A stretch of DNA of 64,000 nucleotides from Bradyrhizobium sp. LTSP849 (GCF_000938255.1 NZ_JYMR01000008.1:124001-188000), one strand, 5' to 3'. Shown: positions 39,338 to 47,948, counted from the stretch's first letter. Notes: generated by a model not told the origin, from the letters alone. Made by a program: numbers and translations.

Positions 39338-40741
39338 TCAGCGTCCGTCAGGCGTGCGCACGCCGACCCAGCTGTCGCGGACCTGCTGGTAGTGCACGCT
39401 CGGATCGTAAACCGTGGTGTTAAGGCCGAGCACCTGCGGTGCAAGGCGGCCAACCGCGCTGAGCACGGAATAAGACGCGACCACGCGGTCGTGCTGCGCG
39501 GTGACGAGCGCAACGCGCGCGTTGACCAGCGCCTGCTGCGCGTTGAGCACGTCGAGCGTGGTGCGCTGACCGGCCTTGGCCTCTTCGCGCACGCCGTTCA
39601 GCGCGATCTCGGACGCCGTGACCTGAGCCTGCGCGGACTGCACCTGCGCCTTGCCGGCTTCCAGCTGGCCCCAGGCCTGCACGAGGTTGGCACGGGTCTG
39701 ATCGCGGGTGGTTTCAAGATTCAGGCGTTGCTGCGCCAGGTTCTCTTTCGATTGGCGGATCAGCGAATATTCTGCGCCGCCCTGAAAGATCGGAATGGAG
39801 GCAGTCGCGATGGCGGACGCGGTATTCGTTCGGAAGACCGTCAGGGTCTGTTGATAGGCCGTACTGACAGCAGCCTGGACCGTGACCGTCGGCAGCAGCG
39901 CGCCTTCGTTGATCTTGACCTGGAGATAGTTGACGTCGATGCCGTACATGGAGGCCGTGACGTTGGGATTCTCGACCAAGCTGAGACTGACCGCAGAGGG
40001 AAGCGTCTTCGGCAGGAAGCGGTCGACCGGCGAACCCGGGGCGAGGGCTACCGGCTCATTGCCGATGATGCGGCGAAAGTTTGCGCGCGTGGTGGTCAGA
40101 TTCGATTCGGCGGTGAGCTCCTGCGTCCTGCCGGCTGCCAGCTGCGCCTCGGACTGGGCGACGTCAGTGCGGGTCACCTCACCCACATTGAAGCGATCGC
40201 GCGTCTGCTTGAGCGTTTGCTCCAGCACGCGCACGTTGCTGCGCTGGACTTCCAGCGTCGCCGCATCGCGCAGATAATCCATGTAGACGGTGGCGGCCTG
40301 CAGCAGGACCGTCTGCTCGAGCACGCGCAACGCCTCGCGGGAGCCCGAGACCTGGCTCTCCGCCGCACGCGTCTTGTTGGCAGTCTGATTGCCGTTGTAC
40401 AGCGTCTGGGTCACGTTCAGGCTGGCGCTGTTGGACTGGGGGACGCCATTGATCGGCGAGGCCTTCTGCGCTGCTTGGATATCCTGATATTGATACCCGG
40501 TGCCGAGGGTCACATTGACCTTGGGGCGGTAGCCCGACAGCGCCTGCGGCACGTTCTCGTCCGTCGAGCGCACCTGGGCGCGCTGCGCGTTGAGCTGCGG
40601 ATTATTTTGATAGGAGCGCACCAGCGCAGCCTCGATCGTGTCCGCCAAGGCAGGCGTCGGCCCGGCAAGCGCCGTCAGCAGGACCGAAACCGCAACTCCG
40701 GTGAAGAGCTTCACCCCATGCATCCCTGAAATTCCGTTCAT
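39338..40741 (-). CDS. tolC: TolC-family outer-membrane efflux channel
   Basis: A 467-residue TolC protein with a signal peptide (about 1-28, ending ALA-DTIEAAL). It shows the family's duplicated pattern of coiled coils and strands: NPQLNAQRAQVRSTDENVPQALSGYRP in the first half (ends NPQLNAQ and SGYRP) and FRTNTASAIATASIPIFQGG in the second, plus GQRTTLDVLNAQQ near 395. It is the outer-membrane exit for RND and type I pumps such as the MdtBC-like system at 58-64 kb. Start chosen at ATG 40741 instead of GTG 40747. Confidence 0.94.
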   Translation of the reverse strand: MNGISGMHGVKLFTGVAVSVLLTALAGPTPALADTIEAALVRSYQNNPQLNAQRAQVRSTDENVPQALSGYRPKVNVTLGTGYQYQDIQAAQKASPINGVPQSNSASLNVTQTLYNGNQTANKTRAAESQVSGSREALRVLEQTVLLQAATVYMDYLRDAATLEVQRSNVRVLEQTLKQTRDRFNVGEVTRTDVAQSEAQLAAGRTQELTAESNLTTTRANFRRIIGNEPVALAPGSPVDRFLPKTLPSAVSLSLVENPNVTASMYGIDVNYLQVKINEGALLPTVTVQAAVSTAYQQTLTVFRTNTASAIATASIPIFQGGAEYSLIRQSKENLAQQRLNLETTRDQTRANLVQAWGQLEAGKAQVQSAQAQVTASEIALNGVREEAKAGQRTTLDVLNAQQALVNARVALVTAQHDRVVASYSVLSAVGRLAPQVLGLNTTVYDPSVHYQQVRDSWVGVRTPDGR

Positions 40742-40928
40742 TCTCACGTCAGGCTCGTGCCCGCGAGCCTGGTTACCGTATCCAAGTGGAGTCGTTGCCC
40801 CGCCGCAACATAGGACGCGGTCAAGCGCGACGGAACTACCTCTGAGTGGTTCTCAGTGGAAACTCTTCACGTGCAGCATCCCGGCCACACTTCTGATTCA
40901 GAACGGTATTTTAACAGGGTTTCGGCCG

Positions 40929-41591
40929 TCAGAAGACGAAGGCGGCGGCCCGTTCCAGCCCCGGAAGCACCGGGGCTGCGGCATCGAACAGCGGCCGATA
41001 GCCGAATTCGCCATGGGACCGGGTCACGATCATGGCCCGCGACGGCCTGGATTCGGCGGAGACCCCCACCAGACGACCGCCCTCCCTGAGCTGGTCGAAC
41101 AACCCTTCCGGCGTCACCTCGGTGGCGCCGTTGAGGACGATCACGTCATAGGGAGCGGCAGCCGAATCGCCGTCGGCGCAGGCGGCGGCCTTGCAGGTCA
41201 CGTTGGTGAGCCCGATCGCGGCGCAGGCATCCTTGGCTTTCGCCGCCAGTGCCGAATCGCATTCCGTCGCAGTGACATGGCGCGCCAGCTTCGCGGTCAG
41301 CGCCGCGAGGTAGCCGGTGGCGCAGCCGACGACCAGCACGTTGTCGCCCTCACCGATCTCGGCGGCCTGGAGCAGCTTGCCAGTCAGCGCCGGCTTGATG
41401 AGGTACCGCTTGGCGGCCCCCTCGCTCACGTCGAGGTCGAGGTCGAGATAGGCCAGGGCCTGCCTGGTCGCGGGCACAAAGGCCTCGCGCGGAACCGTGA
41501 GCATGGCGTCGAGAATGCGGCGATCGGTGACGTCAGTGGTGCGCACCTGGCCATCGACCATTTTTTGGCGCGCGGTCGAGAAACCGGACAT
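40929..41591 (-). CDS. pcm: protein-L-isoaspartate O-methyltransferase family protein
   Basis: A 220-residue SAM-dependent methyltransferase of the PCMT family. It starts MSGFSTARQKMVDGQVRTTD, has VGCATGYLAALTAKLA as the SAM loop (about residue 82) and YDVIVLNGATEVTP near 145. Classical enzymes have GTGSGY and NAA at these positions, so SAM binding is likely but repair activity is less certain. A gene of this type lies before tolC in rhizobia, in the same orientation as here. A start at 41639 would add 16 residues. Confidence 0.85.
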   Translation of the reverse strand: MSGFSTARQKMVDGQVRTTDVTDRRILDAMLTVPREAFVPATRQALAYLDLDLDVSEGAAKRYLIKPALTGKLLQAAEIGEGDNVLVVGCATGYLAALTAKLARHVTATECDSALAAKAKDACAAIGLTNVTCKAAACADGDSAAAPYDVIVLNGATEVTPEGLFDQLREGGRLVGVSAESRPSRAMIVTRSHGEFGYRPLFDAAAPVLPGLERAAAFVF

Positions 41592-41731
41592 TTGCGAACC
41601 CTGCAATGCGGACGACGCCGCGGACGAAAGTTGCGGCATCTTTGGAGCAGGCTCCGCGAAAACGCAACACGTCCGTTGGCCCGGGCGGGCCTACGGGCTC
41701 CGCAAGTTACGGCATCGGAAGCGAGATGGGC

Positions 41732-41911
41732 CTATTCGATCGCGACCGCAAGGCGGCCGATCAATGCAGCGACTTCATCCAGCCGCGCCGAATCGGGTGC
41801 CTCGACGGCCCGCGCGAGACAGGCCAGGCATTGATCGTCGCTGAGCTCGGGAATGTCGGCCGGCAGAATAGAGGGGGCCAATTGGGAACGGTCGACCTGG
41901 ATGTCTCGCAT
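41732..41911 (-). CDS. hypothetical 59-residue acidic protein
   Basis: I do not recognise this protein. It begins MRDIQVDRSQLAPSILPAD and ends in a helix-like stretch. The ATG at 41911 follows GGAG at a good distance. It has a single CLAC cysteine pair near residue 28 and no signal or span. Longer upstream starts are possible (42007). It lies downstream of the tRNA-Asn gene on the same strand. Confidence 0.5.
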   Translation of the reverse strand: MRDIQVDRSQLAPSILPADIPELSDDQCLACLARAVEAPDSARLDEVAALIGRLAVAIE

Positions 41912-42101
41912 GGGAATCAGCTCCGTGAAGGCCCGGCGCTGCGAAGCTCGATTCGAATTGAGTCGATTTGGCGTCACCCCGGCGGCAGCGATAGCCCCAC
42001 CGTACACATCCGCTTGAGAACTTGCGCTTGAGAACTTGCCGCAACGAGATCGCGCGTCAGATCAGAGTCTAAATGCAAGCCATTGAAAATACGGTGAAAG
42101 T

Positions 42102-42176
42102 TGGCTCCCCGGGCTGGATTCGAACCAGCGACCATCCGATTAACAGTCGGATGCTCTACCGCTGAGCTACCGAGGA
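42102..42176 (-). tRNA. tRNA-Asn (GTT)
   Basis: A 75-base cloverleaf including CCA. The acceptor stem is TCCTCGG paired with CCGGGGA (one T:G pair), the anticodon arm is CCGACTGTTAATCGG with anticodon GTT, and the T arm contains GGTTCGAATCC. It stands in single copy in an otherwise empty stretch. Confidence 0.97.
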
Positions 42177-42311
42177 AAAGGCGAACTAGTCGTTCGCGCG
42201 CGGCTGCGTATAACAAAGCCGCTTGCGCTTGCAAAGGACGAATTCGTCATCTTCCGCAACGCATCGAGGAAGGGCCTGTGCGGCCCCTCCTCCCGGCCAT
42301 CGAAGGCAAGA

Positions 42312-42680
42312 TTACTCGGCGATGAACGACGTGGTCTTGGTGCCGGAGTCGTAGCGCAGCCGCAGAGCCGTAAACTTGCAGAGGTTGACGTTCTTCCACA
42401 GCACGGTCTCGTCATAGTTCTGCCAGTCGACGCGGATGTTCCAGACGCAGCCCTCGCCATCATCGTCGAACTCGACATAGGTCGAGGCCTGGTTCTGCAA
42501 GACCTTGTCGAGCTCGTTGTCCCATTCGTCCAGGCCATCGTCCGGTGCGTTGAAGCCCAGGAATTTGATGGCATAGCCGGTCTCGTTGACGACGGTGACG
42601 TTGCGGGCGTCAGCCGCGAAGGACGCCGTGGCGGCGAGTGAAAGACCCACGGCGATCAGTCCAGACAGAAAATACTTCAT
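42312..42680 (-). CDS. small secreted protein, unknown function
   Basis: A 122-residue protein with a clear signal peptide (MKYFLSGLIAVGLSLAATAS, cleaved at about residue 22, ASFAA-D). The mature part (about 100 residues) is acidic with two cysteines (EGCVWNIRVDW and VNLCKF) that may form a disulfide, and a segment NVTVVNETGYAIKFLGFN near its start. I do not know its function. It is monocistronic, and the signal indicates the periplasm. Confidence 0.8.
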   Translation of the reverse strand: MKYFLSGLIAVGLSLAATASFAADARNVTVVNETGYAIKFLGFNAPDDGLDEWDNELDKVLQNQASTYVEFDDDGEGCVWNIRVDWQNYDETVLWKNVNLCKFTALRLRYDSGTKTTSFIAE

Positions 42681-42892
42681 GTAAATTCCCCCGATCGAAA
42701 ACGGCTTCCGGCGGCTGACGTCGATCTACGCCGGCGCCGCGACAACAAATGGCGTTGCCTCAGAGATTCGTCCGGAGCGCGATCGAAAGGTTCAACACGC
42801 GATCGACCTGCACTCCGGCTCGTTGCGCGACGCGAGACGCGCAACAAGCCAGTTCTTACCGATTCGAATTCTCCGCAGCAATGAATGGGCAT

Positions 42893-44596
42893 TCATAGAT
42901 CGGCGGCGTTTGTTTTCTCCGGAGCAGGTGCAGCCACCGGCGTTACCGCGGCACCGTTGCCCTTGCCGGTGACGGCGCCGACCAGTGTCTTCACGGGATC
43001 CTCGCCCGGTGCGAAGCCGCTCTGGCGCAGGATCTCGTCGATCATCGGACGCAGCGCGTGCACCTTGAGAAGCTCGCCGGCGAGCCCTTCGCCGAAGCCG
43101 ACATTGCCGCCCGCCCCGCCATTGCCGCCGAATGCGCCGCCGGTGTGCAGGATGCGGACGTCCTTGAGGTTTCCGATCGGCCTGACCATCTCAGCCAGCG
43201 CCGAGGGCATGGTCTCGATCCGCTTCTTGGCGAGCTCGAAGTCGATGACGTTGGCGCCAAGCTTGTTCTGCGCCTCATTCTTGAGCGTGATGATTGCAGC
43301 CTCGGCCTCGCCGATGTTCCTGACGCCGACCGCCTTGATCTTGTTGGACTCGGCCTCCGCGGTGGCCGCTGTCTTGGTGGCCTCGGCGCGGTCGAGCGCC
43401 GCCTTCTTCTCGGCTTCGGCCGCGACGATCACCTCAGTGGATTTGCGTTCGGCCTCGGTTCGCGCGGCCAGCACCTGCGTGAGACGGGCACGATCGGCGA
43501 CCTCGACGGCGCGGGCTGTCACGACCTTTTCCTCCGCGGAGACAGCGATGGCTTCCGCGGTCTTGGCTTCGGCGACGGCCTCCGAGGTCTGCTTGCTCTT
43601 GGAGGCGATCTGGATTTCGTTCTCTTGCGTCGCGATCTGGATCTCGCGCTGGGCGTCGGTCTTGCGCTTGTTGATCGCCAGATCCGACTCGATGACGGCC
43701 GTTTCCTTGACTTGCTTGGCGCCGGCCTCCTTCTCGGCGACCGCCCGGTCGGTATCGATGCGGGCGTTCTCCTCGGTGAGGCGGGCGGTCTGCGTCGCAG
43801 TCGCGACTTCGGCGCGCGTGCTCGCGGTCTTGTTGGCGATGTCGCGCTCCTGCGACAGCTCGGCCTCCTTCTTGGTGCGCTCGATGGTCAGGGTCTGCTG
43901 CCGTGCCTCGAGGTCCTTCTGCGCGATCGCCACTTCGTTGTCGCGCACGATCGAGTTGCGGTCGCGCCGGCGCGTCTCGGTGACGGTCTTGAGCTGGGTC
44001 AGGCCTTCGGCGTCGAAGAAATTTTCCGGATTGAAGAATTTGACATCCGTCTGGTCGAGCTTGGTGAGCGACACCGATTCAAGCTCGAGACCATTGGATT
44101 TCACGTCGGACTCCACGGTCGCCTGCACGTGCTTGACGAAATCGCTACGCTTTTCCTGAAGCTCCAGGATGCTCATGGTGGCCGCCACCGAACGCAGGCC
44201 GTCGACGAATTTTGCTTCGACCTGGTTACGCAGGGCTTCGGCGTCATTCGTCAGCGCGCCCAGCGTCTGGCTCGCGAGCGCAATGCTCTCATCGTCGGGA
44301 CGGACGCGCACGTAGAACTCGGCGACGATGTCGACGCGGAGGCGGTCCTTGGTAATCAGGGATTCCCGCTCCTTGCGCTCGACGGTGAGCCGCAGCGTCT
44401 TCAAATTGACGCTGGCGTAGGAGTGGAAGATCGGCAGAATCATGGCGCCGCCGTCGAGCACGACCTTCTTGCCGCCGAGGCCGGTGCGCACGAAGGCCTC
44501 GTCGCGCGTGGCGCGCTTGTAGAGGATGGTGAAGACGATCCCGAGGACGACGATCAGCGCGACGCCGATCATGGCCGGGACTGCGATGTCGAACAT
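42893..44596 (-). CDS. yqiK: flotillin-family protein YqiK
   Basis: A 567-residue flotillin. It has an N-terminal span (about 5-28), a SPFH/band-7 domain (GGAMILPIFHSY to about 220) and a long Ala/Glu/Lys/Thr coiled coil (about 220-450), then a glycine-rich linker and a C-terminal helix. Flotillins scaffold membrane microdomains. The ATG at 44596 follows GGAG at a good distance; the TTG at 44608 is less likely. It is the last gene of a PspA-like, YqiJ, YqiK operon. Confidence 0.93.
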   Translation of the reverse strand: MFDIAVPAMIGVALIVVLGIVFTILYKRATRDEAFVRTGLGGKKVVLDGGAMILPIFHSYASVNLKTLRLTVERKERESLITKDRLRVDIVAEFYVRVRPDDESIALASQTLGALTNDAEALRNQVEAKFVDGLRSVAATMSILELQEKRSDFVKHVQATVESDVKSNGLELESVSLTKLDQTDVKFFNPENFFDAEGLTQLKTVTETRRRDRNSIVRDNEVAIAQKDLEARQQTLTIERTKKEAELSQERDIANKTASTRAEVATATQTARLTEENARIDTDRAVAEKEAGAKQVKETAVIESDLAINKRKTDAQREIQIATQENEIQIASKSKQTSEAVAEAKTAEAIAVSAEEKVVTARAVEVADRARLTQVLAARTEAERKSTEVIVAAEAEKKAALDRAEATKTAATAEAESNKIKAVGVRNIGEAEAAIITLKNEAQNKLGANVIDFELAKKRIETMPSALAEMVRPIGNLKDVRILHTGGAFGGNGGAGGNVGFGEGLAGELLKVHALRPMIDEILRQSGFAPGEDPVKTLVGAVTGKGNGAAVTPVAAPAPEKTNAADL

Positions 44597-44618
44597 GACT
44601 TTCTCCAATAATGACTTG

Positions 44619-45278
44619 CTAACTGCTTAGAGTGGGCTTGGACGGCTTGAGTTCATCGTCGGCCTTGACCGCCACGAAGCGGGTGCCGACGCGATCGACC
44701 AGAAGGACCAGGGTTCCTTGCGGCAATGGTCCCGATGCGGGCGCCGCGACCGCCCAGACGAAGTGCCTGTTACCGTGGACATCGGCGACACTGACCCGGC
44801 CCGGCGGACCCTGGTCGAGCGGACCGATGACGACCTCGCCGACGCGGCCGACGAGATCGCCGAGGCCGACCGCATAGCTTTCATCCTTGGGAATGACCCG
44901 CGCGATGGCGCCGCTGGCGGCACGGACCAGCGGAACCGACACCACGATCGCCCCGACCGAGGCGATGGTTGCCGGCAACGGACCGGCGACCATCCGTGCG
45001 ATGTCCTGGATCAGGAAGCCGGTGATGGAGAAGGCGCCGAGCACCAGCAACAGGAAGATCAGAAGCGGCACGCCACCCACATTGATCCAGGAAATGGCGT
45101 TGATGACGCCGTTGTCGCTGGGGTGGCCGAAATCGATGTTGGTGCCGAGCAGCTCGCTCAGCGAGGCCCCGACCAGCATCGAGACCACCTCGACGGAGCC
45201 GACGATGAGGATCATGGCCGCTGCGATCGCGAACGGCCTGACCTCCGGCGACATGACGTGTTCGAGCATTGCGCTCAT
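44619..45278 (-). CDS. yqiJ: YqiJ-like membrane protein with OB fold (DUF1449)
   Basis: A 219-residue protein with three likely spans (about 15-37, 68-92 and 100-125) and a C-terminal OB-fold domain (GRVGEVVIGPLDQGPPGRVSV to DRVGTRFVAV). It matches E. coli YqiJ in length and layout, including SWINVGGVPLLIF and IPKDESYAV. YqiJ/NfeD-type proteins are the usual partners of flotillins and form membrane assemblies with them. It lies 22 bases before yqiK and 10 bases after the PspA-like gene. Confidence 0.88.
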   Translation of the reverse strand: MSAMLEHVMSPEVRPFAIAAAMILIVGSVEVVSMLVGASLSELLGTNIDFGHPSDNGVINAISWINVGGVPLLIFLLLVLGAFSITGFLIQDIARMVAGPLPATIASVGAIVVSVPLVRAASGAIARVIPKDESYAVGLGDLVGRVGEVVIGPLDQGPPGRVSVADVHGNRHFVWAVAAPASGPLPQGTLVLLVDRVGTRFVAVKADDELKPSKPTLSS

Positions 45279-45288
45279 GACACATGAC

Positions 45289-46443
45289 TCAGGAGCGCGA
45301 CTTCAACCGGGCCAGCCTCGCTGCAATCTCCTTGTCGCGATGCAACGTGCTGAGCTCGTCGATGTCGCTTGAAAACGGGATAGCTGCGGGAACGCCGGTG
45401 GCGCGTGCCACCGCCCTGCCCGCGCGCAGCGCCTTCGCCGCGGCCGATGCACCGCCGGGCTTCCGGGGTGACGTCGAGGCCTGGTGGCTTGCGGCAGCCT
45501 CGCTCTTTTCGAGATCGGCGCGGCGCTGCTCGGCGTCCTGGAGCGCCGACAATACGGCGCGCAGCGAGGTGACACTATTCTCGATCTTCTCGTTGTTCTC
45601 GTCGATGGCGCGGGAGAGCACCTCGAACTGCGCCTCCAGGTCCATCTGCCGTGCGATTCCGGCGCGCGCGAGATCGTCGCGGCTATCAGCGACAGCACCT
45701 TCGATCTTGGGTGCGAGATCCGTCATCTCGCGCTCGATCTCGGTGCGCCTGGCGTTGAGACGGTATTCTTCGGCCCGCGCAGACGCGAGCGCGTCACGCG
45801 CCTCGCCTTCCGCACGTTCGATCTCGCGGATGGCCTGTCCGACCACTCCAAGCTTGTTCTTGCCCTCCGCCTGCTCGATCGCGTCATAGGCGATCCCGGC
45901 GATCAGACGTCCGACCCGTGACAGGAAGTTTTCGGGAGCGGCAGCGATGGTATCCATGGCGTTCTCCTCCTCTGGCAGACTGTTCGGCGTTACGCCGTAG
46001 TGAACCTCGAAACCGTCGTCGGTGCGGATGAGGTGCGCGGGCGCGCTCTGCCCCCAGCCCTCCGCGTAGCCGGCATAGTCGAAGGGCACGCTGAAGCGCC
46101 CTTGCACGGTCGCAATCGAAATGGTGGCGGGCCCCTTGATCTTGGCGAGCTTGTCGTCGAGCGGCAGACGGCGGCCTTGCGCGGCGCGATAGTCGGCGCG
46201 GTCCCGCAGGCCCAGGGTCACCAGGCGCGAGGGCAGCGCGGTTTCTCTCCGGATCGGCTCATAGGCATGGGCATGCAGCAGGACGACGTTGGAGCCGACG
46301 TTATGGCTCCGCGCGACCTCGTCCAGAATCTCCATCATGCGGTCATAAGCCCTAAACGTCGCCTCCATCGCGGCCTTGGCGGCCGGGTCAGGGGCAAGCC
46401 TGTATCGAAGCGCCGATGGCGCATTTCGGGGCGACGGGCTCAT
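45289..46443 (-). CDS. PspA/IM30-like coiled-coil protein in frame with an N-terminal TnpB-like domain
   Basis: A continuous 384-codon frame. Residues 163-384 are a PspA/IM30 homologue (ENFLSRVGRLIAGIAYDAIE, then long charged helices), the membrane-stress protein that pairs with YqiJ/YqiK downstream. Residues 10-160 look like the N-terminal recognition/wedge part of TnpB proteins: ALRYRLAPDPAAKAAMEATF, HAYEPIRRETALPSRLV, then a beta-rich stretch ATISIATVQGRFSVPF and AHLIRTDDGFEVHYGV. No RuvC nuclease domain or zinc finger follows. The ATG at 45957, inside the frame, has a near-perfect ribosome-binding site and would give PspA alone (222 residues). So the locus may make a fusion, a free PspA, or both. 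The TnpB match is from pattern memory and needs a profile search. Confidence 0.7.
   Translation of the reverse strand: MSPSPRNAPSALRYRLAPDPAAKAAMEATFRAYDRMMEILDEVARSHNVGSNVVLLHAHAYEPIRRETALPSRLVTLGLRDRADYRAAQGRRLPLDDKLAKIKGPATISIATVQGRFSVPFDYAGYAEGWGQSAPAHLIRTDDGFEVHYGVTPNSLPEEENAMDTIAAAPENFLSRVGRLIAGIAYDAIEQAEGKNKLGVVGQAIREIERAEGEARDALASARAEEYRLNARRTEIEREMTDLAPKIEGAVADSRDDLARAGIARQMDLEAQFEVLSRAIDENNEKIENSVTSLRAVLSALQDAEQRRADLEKSEAAASHQASTSPRKPGGASAAAKALRAGRAVARATGVPAAIPFSSDIDELSTLHRDKEIAARLARLKSRS
45964..45972 (-). promoter_or_regulatory. internal ribosome-binding site for the PspA part
   Basis: The minus strand reads GAGGAGGAG six bases before the ATG at 45957, a strong Shine-Dalgarno match at good spacing. 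In the fusion frame the same bases code for Glu-Glu-Glu. It argues that a free PspA-like protein is made even if the fusion is also translated. Confidence 0.65.
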
Positions 46444-46452
46444 GGAAAGCAC

Positions 46453-46475
46453 TAAAGCACCATTTTGGTGCTTTA
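46453..46475. promoter_or_regulatory. perfect palindrome, NtrC-box-like, at the 5' end of the PspA-like gene
   Basis: TAAAGCACCA-TTT-TGGTGCTTTA is a perfect dyad with 10-base arms, ending nine bases before the ATG at 46443. Its core GCACC-N5-GGTGC fits the NtrC binding consensus. On the minus strand TTGTAA and TTTAGT flank it at 16 bases, resembling -35 and -10 boxes, so it could equally be a repressor operator. No GG-N10-GC sigma-54 promoter is seen beside it. Confidence 0.5.
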
Positions 46476-46686
46476 CAAGGGGGAAGGTCGATCACATTCC
46501 ACTGATCCTTATGCACTCTATGGATTAGTCGCTGGCCGTGGGCGACGCGTTCAAGGTGGGGCAATCACCCCTAGATCACCGCCGATCAAGACTTCTTGCA
46601 CGCGCGGGTTGCAGTTTGAGGCGAAGTCGAGAGAGCTTTTGACAGCCCCGGTGCCGTTCCCTTCACGTCGTTGGAGCCTTGGGTCG

Positions 46687-46818
46687 CCGTCATCCTGAGG
46701 CGCGAGCGATGGGGCGCGATGCGCCCCATCGGGAGCCTAGAAGGATGAGCGGCCGGGATGCAGCCGGGCCGTTCACCCTTCGAGGCCTCCGCTTCGCTCC
46801 GGCACCTCAGGATGACGG
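46687..46818. repeat. inverted-repeat intergenic element
   Basis: CCGTCATCCTGAGG (46687-46700) is mirrored exactly by CCTCAGGATGACGG (46805-46818). Inside is a perfect hairpin CGATGGGGCGC-GAT-GCGCCCCATCG (46707-46731). It resembles the mobile palindromic elements scattered in Bradyrhizobium genomes and has no coding role. Confidence 0.75.
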
Positions 46819-47440
46819 TGATGGGCAGTGCGCGTTATGTGCAGGCCGACACAGATCTGCGTCCTCGCGACTTGCTTCGCCCGAGCTTTGCTTCATCTCA
46901 CCCCCTCCTCCGTCAGAGGGCGCAGGGAAGACCGGGTGCCGGCTGGCACCCGCGGTCCACTGTGCGAAAGTTGCGCTACAAAATGGGCACAGCGGCATAC
47001 AGGTGAAGCCAAACAACCGGCCTTCCCTGCGTAGTGGTTTGACGGCTTATGCCGAGTTCTCCCCGGGGAGCGATGCACTATTGCCCCCGTCGCCTTGCGG
47101 ATGGCTGATGCGTGCGCCCGGTCGGGCAGCACACATCACCACAAGACTTGGCGCACAGACCCCGGGCGCCAGGACGACACGGTTTTGCCGTACGCGGACC
47201 GCACCGGTCGTGTGCGCGACGCTTTTCGCTCACGGTGTCCCGCCCTGCGAAGCCTTTCGCGCCGACGCGGTCCAGCGTCCACCACGGCTCATCCCGCGTT
47301 TCGTGACGATTGCGATACGCCCCTCTGACTGGGATGAGGTGGCGCTTGAATACGAGAAAACAGAATTTCGGTAAAGTGGAATGTTTCGCGAGAGCGGATT
47401 GACCCGTTGTTTGGGTGTTTTGCCCGACAGGCAACGCAAG
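46819..47440. repeat. non-coding stretch resembling a dispersed Bradyrhizobium repeat
   Basis: About 600 bases without a real gene. A frame covering 46679-47374 exists, but its product is rich in Arg, Pro, Ser and Cys with no fold, and the DNA resembles (from memory) a repeat family that recurs in rhizobial genomes and is often mis-annotated as hypothetical proteins. The segment GGGTGCCGGCTGGCACCC at 46935-46952 is a perfect inverted repeat. Confidence 0.45.
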
Positions 47441-47445
47441 GGGTT

Positions 47446-47523
47446 GTAGCCCGGATGAGCGAAGCGATATCCGGGATTCTGGCGACCAGCGGTCCCGGAT
47501 ATCGCTTCGCTCATCCGGGCTAC
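47446..47523. repeat. 31-base perfect inverted repeat near the end of ridA
   Basis: Bases 47446-47476 (beginning GTAGCCCGGATGAGCGAAGC) are mirrored exactly at 47493-47523 around a 16-base loop. It lies 13 bases past the ridA stop, so the RNA hairpin probably ends or protects the amide-operon transcript. The CCCGGATGAGCG core is a repeat type I recall as frequent in Bradyrhizobium. Confidence 0.85.
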
Positions 47524-47536
47524 GAAAGACGGACTG

Positions 47537-47920
47537 TTACGGCCGCCGGCACACCAGGTCGATCTCGATCAGCGCGTCGTAGGCAAGCCCGGTGACGCCG
47601 ACACAGGTGCGGGCCGGCAGGCGGCCGGGTGCGAAGTACGTGCGGTAGGTCTCGTTCATCGCCGTGTAGTCTTCCTTGAAGCGCGTGAGGTAGATCCGCG
47701 TCATCACAACGTGCTCGAGGCCGAGATCCAGACCCCCGAGCACCACCTTCAAATTCTCCATCACCGCGTGGGTCTGCTCGACGATGCCATCGGGCAGCAC
47801 ACCCGGCGCTTGCGGCGTATCCGGCATCTGGCCGGTGACGAAGACAAAACCGTCGGTCTCGACAGCGTGGCTGAAGGGCGCGACCGGCTTCGGTCCGCCG
47901 CTGATCATGTGGAATTTCAC
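47537..47920 (-). CDS. ridA: RidA/YjgF-family enamine/imine deaminase
   Basis: A 127-residue protein of the trimeric RidA family, which hydrolyses reactive enamines and imines formed in amino-acid and amine metabolism. It shows PVAPFSHAV, FVTGQMPD, the subunit-interface stretch and RLPARTCVGVTGLAYDALIEID with the conserved catalytic Arg. It lies 28 bases after the AraC-acetamidase fusion and is the last gene of the amide-use operon, so it probably clears by-products there. Confidence 0.9.
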   Translation of the reverse strand: MKFHMISGGPKPVAPFSHAVETDGFVFVTGQMPDTPQAPGVLPDGIVEQTHAVMENLKVVLGGLDLGLEHVVMTRIYLTRFKEDYTAMNETYRTYFAPGRLPARTCVGVTGLAYDALIEIDLVCRRP

Positions 47921-47948
47921 TTGATTGTCCTTGCTTAGGGCGCGCGCT

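Noticed and set aside
46679..47374. A 231-residue frame as a gene
   Set aside because: The predicted protein has no recognisable fold, is Arg/Pro/Cys-rich, and the DNA contains inverted repeats and resembles a dispersed repeat.
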